Assembly: GCF_949987515.2 (NCBI RefSeq)
Contig: NW_027192651.1
Span: forward strand, 4,092,001 to 4,156,000
Origin: Delphinus delphis
Taxonomy: Eukaryota > Chordata > Mammalia > Artiodactyla > Delphinidae
Direction of reading: 5' to 3'
Length of the DNA: 64,000 nt
The translations under genes were made by a program, and so were the position numbers. Position 1 is the first letter of the stretch, and every line of letters starts with the position of its first letter. Under the pieces are notes generated by a model that searched no databases, was not told where the DNA came from, and saw only the letters and a program-made list of their open reading frames with translations. Shown here piece by piece: positions 52,133 to 63,188 of this stretch.

Positions 52133-53712
52133 GTATGATGATTCTAACTGAAATAAGTCACACAGAAAAAGAAACATCATAAGATATCAGTAATACATGG
52201 AATGGAAACTTGGCTACACAGGAACTGAATTACAGAACAGAACAGGGTCTCAAATTTAGAACACCAACTTATGCTTGCTTAAGGGGAAAGGTGAGTTGGG
52301 GTGCTGCATAAAACCAGAGATTGAAATGAGCACAGATAAAGTTCCTTAAGCCAAATATGGAATACACAAGAGCTACTCCTTGCTCAATGAAATGGACTCA
52401 ACACCCCATATTAAACGCCTAAGAATGTACCTGACTAGTAAGTATCTTAAAACCTATGGATTGCTATGTCTCCGAAAGAGAATCAAGCATGTGTACAGGG
52501 GCATAAACGCAGCAGTGATAGGATTGGAGAGGTTCGGTGAGCAAATGAAGACCCTTTGAAGTCATATTGCATGGTACCCATTCCACGGGTTTCAACTACC
52601 CAGGTTTTAGGTATTCTTCCTTCAGCTAAAACATGCATGTGGAACCCAGAGTATGATCAACCATGTGATCGGGAGACGTGTTCAAATATGTCTCAGTTTT
52701 CGTACCCTGGTACTCGGGTGCAACATTCCAGATGCTTTACTAACACTCTCCCGACTTGGAGAGTCAGTCCCTTTAACCTCCTGTTTGGCCCAGTTTGCAA
52801 TTTCTGTGGAAGATGAACAGGAATAGCGAGAACCAATGAGAGACTAGCTGGAGGTGTCTGGATGGGCAAATTTAACTCTCATTTCCCACCAGGAAGAGGA
52901 ATTAACCAAAGGCTCAGCATGCCGGGCCGGAACCAGATTAGGGCCTGAAGCCATCCTGGGGTGTTGCGGCCAGCTCAAAAGAAAGCGAGTTGAAGAAAGG
53001 AGCTCAGGGGCACTGTAATTCACAAACCTGCAGAGTTATAAATGACAGCTATCGTCCAAAAATAGACTGAAGTAAGGCTGCCAAGAGGACTTGAAAGCGG
53101 GGCAGAATTGCAGGAAACCGATTTCAGGAGGTAGACTGGAATTGCATTGAAAGCATAGGAAAAGAGGCAGAACGTCCACAATGATGCACTTGGCCAAAAA
53201 GGGCGTATGCGTTTTTTCCTGAATATATTCAGGAAAAAACGCATACGCCCTTTTTGGCCAACCAAGCAAGCTTGCAAAGGAAATCTGCACTACAATGAAG
53301 TCTCACTTCCCCCCGGTCAAAAGGGCCATCTGAAAAAAGTGTAAAATCCAGAAAGGCACGACAGGCCATGGAGAACTGGGAGCCTTGTTATGCTGATGGG
53401 CTGGATGTAAATTACCAACAGACACTCAGGAGAAGTGTATGGTGTTTCCTGAAACATCTAAAAAACAAAGCAACAGAGCCTAGGGCACTTCCACTTATGG
53501 TCCTATAGCTTAGGGAAATTAAAATCAAAAATACACAGCCACCCCAAAGTTTGGGACGCTTGTGTTTACAAGAACTTCGTTTACAGTACAAGTTCAACAT
53601 CGCAGAAAGTGAAAAATGGATAAAGAAGTTGTGGTATTTACTTACAAAGCAATATCACTCAGCAATGAAATCTATGTCATCAGGCCCTTAGCAGCACAAT
53701 GAGTGGATTCAG
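52133..53712 (+). repeat. Satellite monomer M34 (1,580 bp, A tail)
   Basis: Near copy of M31; front end also shared with M39. Private gaatacacaag and gggctggatg. The tail word aaaatacacagcc and gcttgtgttt pass on to M35. Perfect palindrome at 53190-53261. Confidence 0.95.
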
Positions 53713-55291
53713 GTATGATGATTCTAACTGAAATAAGTCACACAGAAAAAGAAACATCATAAGATATCAGTAATACACGGAATGTAAACTTGGCTACACA
53801 GGAACTGAATTACAGAACAGAACAGGGTCTCAAATTTAGAAAACCAACTTATGCTTGCTTAAGGGGAAAGGTGAGTTGGGGTGCTGCATAAAACCAGAGA
53901 TTGAAATGAGCACAGATAAAGTTCCTTAAGCCAAATATGGAATAGACAAGAGCTACTCCTTGCTCAACGAAATGGACTCAACACCGCATATTAAACGCCT
54001 AAGAATGTACCTGACTAGTAAGTATCTTAAAACCTATGGATTGCTATGTCTCCGAAAGAGAATCAAGCATGTGTACAGGGGCATAAATGCAGCAGTGATA
54101 GGATTGGAGAGGTTCGTGAGCAAATGAAGACCCTTTGAAGTCATATTGCATGGTACCCATTCCACGGGTTTCAACTACCCAGGTTTAAGGTATTCTTCCT
54201 TCAGCTAAAACATGCATGTGGAACCTAGAGTATGATCAACCATGTGATCGGGAGACGTGTTCAAATATGTCTCAGTTTTCGTACCCTGGTACTCGGGTGC
54301 AACATTCCAGACGCTTTACTAACACTCTCCCGACTTGGAGAGTCAGTCCCTTTAACCTCCTGTTTGGCCTAGTTTGCAATTTCTGTGGAAGATGAACAGG
54401 AATAGCGAGAACCAATGAGAGACTAGCTGGAGGTGTCTGGACGGGCAAATTTAACTCTCATTTCCCACCAGGAAGAGGAATTAACCAAAGGCTCAGCATG
54501 CCGTGCCGGAACCAGATTAGGGCCTGAAGCCATCCTGCGGTGTTGCGGCCAGGTCACAAGAAAGCGAGTTGAAGAAAGGAGCTCAGGGGCACTGTAATTC
54601 ACAAACCTGCAGAGTTATAAATGACAGCTATCGTCCAAAAATACACTGAAGTAAGGCTGCCAAGAGGACTTGAAAGCGGGGCAGAATTGCAGGAAACCGA
54701 TTTCAGGAGGTAGACTGGAATTGCATTGAAAGCATAGGAAAAGAGGCAGAACGTCCACAATGATGCACTTGGCCAAAAAGGGCGTATGCGTTTTTTCCTG
54801 AATATATTCAGGAAAAAACGCATACGCCCTTTTTGGCCAACCAAGCAAACTTGCAAAGGAAATCTGCACTACAATGAAGTCTCACTTCCCCCCGGTCAAA
54901 AGGGCCATCTGAAAAAAGTGTAAAATCCAGAAAGGCACGACAGGCCATGGAGAACTGGGAGCCTTGTTATGCTGATGGGCGGGATGTAAATTACCAACAG
55001 ACACTCAGGAGAAGTGTATGGTGTTTCCTGAAACATCTAAAAAACAAAGCAACAGAGCCTAGGGCACTTCCACTTATGGTCCTATAGCTTAGGGAAATTA
55101 AAATAAAAAATACACAGCCACCCCAAAGTTTGGGACGCTTGTGTTTACAAGAACTTCGTTTACAGTACAAGTTCAACATCGCAGAAAGTGAAAAATGGAT
55201 AAAGAAGTTGTGGTATTTACTTACAAAGCAATATCACTCAGCAATGAAATCTATGTCATCAGGCCCTTAGCAGCACAATGAGTGGATTCAG
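53713..55291 (+). repeat. Satellite monomer M35 (1,579 bp, A tail)
   Basis: Lost base in ggttcgtgagc (near 54115), shared only with its neighbour M36. Perfect palindrome at 54769-54840 with caaacttgc flank. Confidence 0.95.
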
Positions 55292-56869
55292 GTATGATGA
55301 TTCTAACTGAAATAAGTCACACAGAAAAAGAAACATCATAAGATATCAGTAATACACGGAATGTAAACTTGGCTACACAGGAACTGAATTACAGAACAGA
55401 ACAGGGTCTCAAATTTAGAAAACCAACTTATGCTTGCTTAAGGGGAAAGGTGAGTTGGGGTGCTGCATAAAACCAGAGATTGAAATGAGCACAGATAAAG
55501 TTCCTTGAGCCAAATATGGAATAGACAAGAGCTACTCCTTGCTCAACGAAATGGACTCAACACCGCATATTAAACACCTAAGAATGTACCTGACTAGTAA
55601 GTATCTTAAAACCTATGGATTGCTATGTCTCCGAAAGAGAATCAAGCATGTGTACAGGGGCATAAATGCAGCAGTGATAGGATTGGAGAGGTTCGTGAGC
55701 AAATGAAGACCCTTTGAAGTCATATTGCATGGTACCCATTCCACGGGTTTCAACTACCCAGGTTTAAGGTATTCTTCCTTCAGCTAAAACATGCATGTGG
55801 AACCTAGAGTATGATCAACCATGTGATCGGGAGACGTGTTCAAATATGTCTCAGTTTTCGTACCCTGGTACTCGGGTGCAACATTCCAGACGCTTTACTA
55901 ACACTCTCCCGACTTGGAGAGTCAGTCCCTTTAACCTCCTGTTTGGCCCAGTTTGCAATTTCTGTGGAAGATGAACAGGAATAGCGAGAACCAATGAGAG
56001 ACTAGCTGGAGGTGTCTGGACGGGCAAATTTAACTCTCATTTCCCACCAGGAAGAGGAATTAACCAAAGGCTCAGCATGCCGTGCTGGAACCAGATTAGG
56101 GCCTGAAGCCATCCTGCGGTGTTGCGGCCAGGTCACAAGAAAGCGAGTTGAAGAAAGGAGCTCAGGGGCACTGTAATTCACAAACCTGCAGAGTTATAAA
56201 TGACAGCTATCGTCCAAAAATACACTGAAGTAAGGCTGCCAAGAGGACTTGAAAGCGGGGCAGAATTGCAGGAAACCGATTTCAGGAGGTAGACTGGAAT
56301 TGCATTGAAAGCATAGGAAAAGAGGCAGAACGTCCACAATGATGCACTTGGCCAAAAAGGGCGTATGCGTTTTTTCCTGAATATATTCAGGAAAAAACGC
56401 ATACGCCCTTTTTGGCCAACCAAGCAAACTTGCAAAGGAAATCTGCACTACAATGAAGTCTCACTTCCCCCCGGTCAAAAGGGCCATCTGAAAAAAGTGT
56501 AAAATCCAGAAAGGCACGACAGGCCATGGAGAACTGGGAGCCTTGTTATGCTGATGGGCGGGATGTAAATTGCCAACAGACACTGGGGAGAAGTGTATGG
56601 TGTTTCCTGAAACATCTAAAAAACAAAGCAACAGAGCCTAGGGCACTTCCACTTATGGTCCTATAGCTTAGGGAAATTAAAATAAAAAGACACAGCCACC
56701 CCAAAGTTTGGGACGCCTCTGTTTACAAGAACCTCGTTTACCGTACAAGTTCAATATCACAGAAAGTGAAAAATGGATAAAGAACTTGTGGTACTTACAT
56801 ACAATGCAGTATCACTCAGCAATGAAATCTATGTCATCAGGCCCGTAGCAGCATAATGAGTGATTTCAG
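55292..56869 (+). repeat. Satellite monomer M36 (1,578 bp, B tail)
   Basis: Direct neighbour copy of M35 for its first ~1,200 bp, then a B tail. Second lost base in aaataaaaagac near 56685. Ends with tacttacatac and the altered junction gagtgatttcagg, both shared with M39. Perfect palindrome at 56348-56419. Confidence 0.95.
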
Positions 56870-58449
56870 GTACGATGATTCTAACTGAAATAAGTCACAC
56901 AGAAAAAGAAACATCATAAGATATCACTAATACACGGAATGTAAACTTGGCTACAAAGGAACTGAATTACAGAACAGAACAGGGTCTCAAATTTAGAAAA
57001 CCAACTGATGCTTGCTTAAGGGTAAAGGTGAGTTGGGGTGCTGCATAAAACCAGAGATTGAAATGAGCACAGATAAAGTTCCTTAAGCCAAATATGGAAT
57101 AGACAAGAGCTACTCCTTGTTCAACGAAATGGACTCAACACCGCATATTAAACGCCTAAGAATGTACCTGACTAGTAAGTATCTTAAAACCTATGGATTG
57201 CTATGTCTCCGAAAGAGAATCAAGCATGTGTACAGGGGCATAAACGCAGCAGTGATAGGATTGGAGAGGTTCGGTGAGCAAATGAAGACCCTTTGAAGTC
57301 ATATTGCATGGTACCCATTCCACGGGTTTCAACTACCCAGGTTTTAGGTATTCTTCCTTCAGCTAAAACATGCATGTGGAACCCAGAGTATGATCAACCA
57401 TGTGATCGGGAGACGTGTTCAAATATGTCTCAGTTTTCCTCCCCTGGTACTCGGGTGCAACATTCCAGACGCTTTACTAACACTCTCCCCACTTGGAGAG
57501 TCAGCGCCTTTAACCTCCTGTTTGGCACAGTTTGCAATTTCTGCGGAAGATGAACAGGAATAGCGAGAACCAATGAGAGGCTAGCTGGAGGTGTCTGGAC
57601 GGGCAAATTTAACTCTCATTTCCCACCAGGAAGAGGAAATAACCAAAGGCTCAGCGTGCCGTACCGGAACCAGATTAGGGCCTGAAGCCATCCTGCGGTG
57701 TTGCGGCCAGCTCAAAAGAAAGCGAGTTGAAGAAAGGAGCTCAGGGGCACTGTAATTCACAAACCTGCAGAGTTATAAATGACAGCTATCGTCCAAAAAT
57801 AGACTGAAGTAAGGCTGCCAAGAGGACTTGAAAGCGGGGCAGAATTGCAGGAAACCGATTTCAGGAGGTAGACTGGAATTGCATTGAAAGCATAGGAAAA
57901 GAGGCAGAACGTCCACAATGATGCACTTGGCCAAAAAGGGCGTATGCGTTTTTTCCTGAATATATTCAGGAAAAAACGCATACGCCCTTTTTGGCCAACC
58001 AAGCAAGCTTGCAAAGGAAATCTGCACTACAATGAAGTCTCACTTCCCCCCGGTCAAAAGGGCCATCTGAAAAAAGTGTAAAATCCAGAAAGGCACGACA
58101 GGCCATGGAGAACTGGGAGCCTTGTTATGCTGATGGGCGGGATGTAAATTACCAACAGACACTCAGGAGAAGTGTATGGTGTTTCCTGAAACATCTAAAA
58201 AACAAAGCAACAGAGCCTAGGGCACTTCCACTTATGGTCCTATAGCTTAGGGAAATTAAAATCATAAAGACACAGCCACCCCAAAGTTTGGGATGCTTCT
58301 GTTTACAAGAACTTCGTTTACAGTACAAGTTCAACATCGCAGAAAGTGAAAAATGGATAAAGAAGTTGTGGTATTTACTTACAAAGCAATATCACTCAGC
58401 AATGAAATCTATGTAATCAGGCCCTTAGCAGCACAATGAGTGGATTCAG
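56870..58449 (+). repeat. Satellite monomer M37 (1,580 bp, A tail)
   Basis: Front words ctacaaaggaac and ccaactgatgc are shared with M40. The back end (aggcacgac, aattaccaac) is of the M31/M34/M35 type. Private atgtaatcagg. Perfect palindrome at 57927-57998. Confidence 0.95.
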
Positions 58450-60029
58450 GTATGATGATTCTAACTGAAATAAGTCACACAGAAAAAGAAACATCATAAG
58501 ATATCAGTAATACACGGAATGTAAACTTGGCTACACAGGAACTGAATTACAGAACAGAACAGGGTCTCAAATTTAGAAAACCAACTTATGCTTGCTTAAG
58601 GGGAAAGGTGAGTTGGGGTGCTGCAGAAAACCAGAGATTGAAATGAGCACAGATAAAGTTCCTTAAGCCAAATATGGAATAGACAAGAGCTACTCCTTGC
58701 TCAACGAAATGGACTCAACACCGCATATTAAACGCCTAAGAATGTACCTGACTAGTAAGTATCTTAAAACCTATGGATTGCTATGTCTCCGAAAGAGAAT
58801 CAAGCATGTGTACAGGGGCATAAACGCAGCAGTGATAGGATTGGAGAGGTTCGGTGAGCAAATGAAGACCCTTTGAAGTCATATTGCATGGTACCCATTC
58901 CACGGGTTTCAACTACCCAGGTTTTAGGTATTCTTCCTTCAGCTAAAACATGCATGTGGAACCCAGAGTATGATCAACCATGTGATCGGGAGACGTGTTC
59001 AAATATGTCTCAGTTTTCCTCCCCTGGTACTCGGGTGCAACATTCCAGACGCTTTACTAACACTCTCCCCACTTGGAGAGTCAGCGCCTTTAACCTCCTG
59101 TTTGGCCCAGTTTGCAATTTCTGCGGAAGATGAACAGGAATAGCGAGAACCAATGAGAGGCTAGCTGGAGGTGTCTGGACGGGCAAATTTAACTCTCATT
59201 TCCCACCAGGAAGAGGAAATAACCAAAGGCTCAGTGTGCCGTACCGGAACCAGATTAGGGCCTGAAGCCATCCTGCGGTGTTGCGGCCAGGTCACAAGAA
59301 AGCGAGTTGAAGAAAGGAGCTCATGGGCACTGTAATTCACAAACCTGCAGAGTTATAAATGACAGCTATCGTCCAAAAATAGACTGAAGTTAGGCTGCCA
59401 AGAGGACTTGAAAGTGGGGCAGAATTGCAGGAAACCGATTTCAGGAGGTAGACTGGAATTGCATTGAAAGCATAGGAAAAGAGGCAGAACGTCCACAATG
59501 ATGCACTTGGCCAAAAAGGGCGTATGCGTTTTTTCCTGAATATATTCAGGAAAAAACGAATACGCCCTTTTTGGCCAACCAAGCAAGCTTGCAAAGGAAA
59601 TCTGCACTACAATGAAGTCTCACTTCCCCCCGGTCAAAAGGGCCATCTGAAAAAAGTGTAAAATCCAGAAAGGCAGGACAGGCCATGGAGAACTGGGAGC
59701 CTTGTTATGCTGATGGGCGGGATGTAAATTGCCAACAACCACTTGGGAGAAGTGTATGGTGTTTCCTGAAACATCTAAAAAACAAAGCAACAGAACCTAG
59801 GGCACTTCCACTTATGGTCCTATAGCTTAGGGAAATTAAAATCATAAAGACACAGCCACCCCAAAGTTTGGAACGGCTCTGTTTACAAGACCCTCGTTTA
59901 CAGTACAAGTTCAACATCACAGAAAGTGAAAAATGGATAAAGAAGTTGTGGTATTTACTTACAAAGCAATATCACTCAGCAATGAAATCTGTGTCATCAG
60001 GCCCTTAGCAGCACAATGAGTGGATTCAG
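58450..60029 (+). repeat. Satellite monomer M38 (1,580 bp, A tail)
   Basis: Tail with aatcataaagac, accacttggg and agaccctcg ties it to M33. Private gctgcagaaaacc. Palindrome 59507-59578 has one unpaired position, a59559. Confidence 0.95.
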
Positions 60030-61609
60030 GTATGATGATTCTAACTGAAATAAGTCACCCAGAAAAAGAAACATCATAAGATATCAGTAATACACGGAAT
60101 GTAAACTTGGCTACACAGGAACTGAATTACAGAACAGAACAGGGTCTCAAATTTAGAACACCAACTTATGCTTGCTTAAGGGGAAAGGTGAGTTGGGGTG
60201 CTGCATAAAACCAGAGATTGAAATGAGCACAGATAAAGTTCCTTAAGCCAAATATGGAATAGACAAGAGCTACTCCTTGCTCAATGAAATGGACTCATCA
60301 CCCCATATTAAACGCCTAAGAATGTACCTGACTAGTAAGTATCTTAAAACCTATGGATTGCTATGTCTCCGAAAGAGAATCAAGCATGTGTACAGGGGCA
60401 TAAACGCAGCAGTGATAGGATTGGAGAGGTTCGGTGAGCAAATGAAGACCCTTTGAAGTCATATTGCATGGTACCCATTCCACGGGTTTCAACTACCCAG
60501 GTTTTAGGTATTCTTCCTTCAGCTAAAACATACATGTGGAACCCAGAGTATGATCAACCATGTGATCGGGAGACGTGTTCAAATATGTCTCAGTTTTCGT
60601 ACCCTGGTACTCGGGTGCAACATTCCAGACGCTTTACTAACACTCTCCCGACTTGGAGAGTCAGTCCCTTTAACCTCCTGTTTGGCCTAGTTTGCAATTT
60701 CTGTGGAAGACGAACAGGAATAGCGAGAACCAATGAGAGACTAGCTGGAGGTGTCTGGACGGGCAAATTTAACTCTCATTTCCCACCAGGAAGAGGAATT
60801 AACCAAAGGCTCAGCGTGCCGTGCCGGAACCAGATTAGGGCCTGAAGCCATCCTGCGGTGTTGCGGCCAGGTCACAAGAAAGCGAGTTGAAGAAAGGAGC
60901 TCAGGGGCACTGTAATTCACAAACCTGCAGAGTTATAAATGACAGCTATCGTCCAAAAATACACTGAAGTAAGGCTGCCAAGAGGACTTGAAAGCGGGGC
61001 AGAATTGCAGGAAACCGATTTCAGGAGGTAGACTGGAATTGCATTGAAAGCATAGGAAAAGAGGCAGAACGTCCACAATGATGCACTTGGCCAAAAAGGG
61101 CGTATGCGTTTTTTCCTGAATATATTCAGGAAAAAACGCATACGCCCTTTTTGGCCAACCAAGCAAACTTGCAAAGGAAATCTGCACTACAATGAAGTCT
61201 CACTTCCCCCCGGTCAAAAGGGCCATCTAAAAAAAGTGTAAAATCCAGAAAGGCAGGACAGGCCATGGAGAACTGGGAGCCTTGTTATGCTGATGGGCGG
61301 GATGTAAATTGCCAACAGACACTCGGGAGAAGTGTATGGTGTTTCCTGAAACATCTAAAAAACAAAGCAACAGAGCCTAGGGCACTTCCACTTATGGTCC
61401 TATAGCTTAGGGAAATTAAAATCAAAAAGACACAGCCACCCCAAAGTTTGGGACGCCTCTGTTTAAAAGAACCTCGTTTACCGTACAAGTTCAATATCAC
61501 AGAAAGTGAAAAATGGATAAAGAACTTGTGGTACTTACATACAATGCAGTATCACTCAGCAATGAAATCTATGTCATCAGGCCCATAGCAGCATAATGAG
61601 TGATTTCAG
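60030..61609 (+). repeat. Satellite monomer M39 (1,580 bp, B tail)
   Basis: Front like M34 (tttagaacaccaac, ctcaatgaaatgg), back like M36 (tacttacatac, gagtgatttcagg). A change to gaagacgaacag removes a TGA and lengthens a chance frame to 130 codons (60453-60845). Perfect palindrome at 61087-61158. Confidence 0.95.
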
Positions 61610-63188
61610 GTACGATGATTCTAACTGAAATAAGTCACACAGAAAAAGAAACATCATAAGATATCACTAATACACGGAATGTAAACTTGGATACAAAGGA
61701 ACTGAATTACAGAACAGAACAGGGTCTCTAATTTAGAAAACCAACTGATGCTTGCTTAAGGGTAAAGGTGAGTTGGGGTGCTGCATAAAACCAGAGATTG
61801 AAATGAGCACAGATAAAGTTCCTTAAGCCAAATATGGAATAGACAAGAGCTACTCCTTGCTCAACGAAATGGACTCAACACCGCATATTAAATGCCTAAG
61901 AATGTACCTGACTAGTAAGTATCTTAAAACCTATGGATTGCTATGTCTCCGAAAGAGAATCAAGCATGTGTACAGGGGCATAAACGCAGCAGTGATAGGA
62001 TTGGAGAGGTTCGGTGAGCAAATGAAGACCCTTTGAAGTCATATTGCATGGTACCCATTCCACGGGTTTCAAATACCCAGGTTTAAGGTATTCTTCCTTC
62101 ATCTAAAACATGCATGTGGAACCTAGAGTATGATCAACCATGTGATCGGGAGACGTGTTCAAATATGTCTCAGTTTTCGTACCCTGGTACTCGGGTGCAA
62201 TATTCCAGACACTTTACTAACACTCTCCCCACTTGGAGAGTCAGTCCCTTTAACCTCCTGTTTGGCCCAGTTTGCAATTTCTGCGGAAGATGAACAGGAA
62301 TAGCGAGAACCAATGAGAGGCTAGCTGGTGGTGTCTGGACGGGCAAATTTAACTCTCATTTCCCACCAGGAAGAGGAAATAACCAAAGACTCAGTGTGCC
62401 GTGCCGGAACCAGATTAGGGCCTGAAGCCATCCTGCAGTGTTGCGGCTAGCTCAAAAGAAAGCGAGTTGAAGAAAGGAGCTCAGGGGCACTGTAATTCAC
62501 AAACCTGCAGAGTTATAAATGACAGCTATCGTCCAAAAATAGACTGAAGTAAGGCTGCCAAGAGGACTTGAAAGCGGGGCAGAATTGCAGGAAACCGATT
62601 TCAGGAGGTAGACTGGAATTGCATTGAAAGCATAGGAAAAGAGGCAGAACGTCCACAATGATGCACTTGGCCAAAAAGGGCGTATGCGTTTTTTCCTGAA
62701 TATATTCAGGAAAAAACGCATACGCCCTTTTTGGCCAACCAAGCAAGCTTGCAAAGGAAATCTGCACTACAATGAAGTCTCACTTCCCCCCGGTCAAAAG
62801 GGCCATCTGAAAAAAGTGTAAAATCCAAAAAGGCAGGACAGGCCATGGAGAACTGGGAGCCTTGTTATGCTGAAGGGCGGGATGTAAACTGCCAACAAAC
62901 ACTCGGGAGAAGTGTATGGTGTTTCCTGAAACATCTAAAAAACAAAGCAACAGAGCCTAGGGCACTTCCACTTATGGTCCTATAGCTTAGGGAATTTAAA
63001 ATCAAAAAGACACAGCCACCCCAAAATTTCGAATGGCTCTGTTTACAAGAACCTCGTTTACAGTACAAGTTCAACATCGCAGAAAGTGAAAAATGGATAA
63101 AAAGTTGTGGTATTTACTTACAAAGCAATATCACTCAGCAATGAAATCTGTGTCATCAGGCCCTTAGCAGCACAATGAGTGGATTCAG
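61610..63188 (+). repeat. Satellite monomer M40 (1,579 bp, A tail)
   Basis: Front shared with M37. Lost base in gataaaaagttg near 63101. Private gtctctaattt, ttcatctaaaac and gctggtggtg. Perfect palindrome at 62667-62738. Confidence 0.95.

Noticed and set aside
60453..60845. 130-residue plus-strand frame in M39
   Set aside because: Created by one substitution that removes a stop; the sequence is ordinary satellite.
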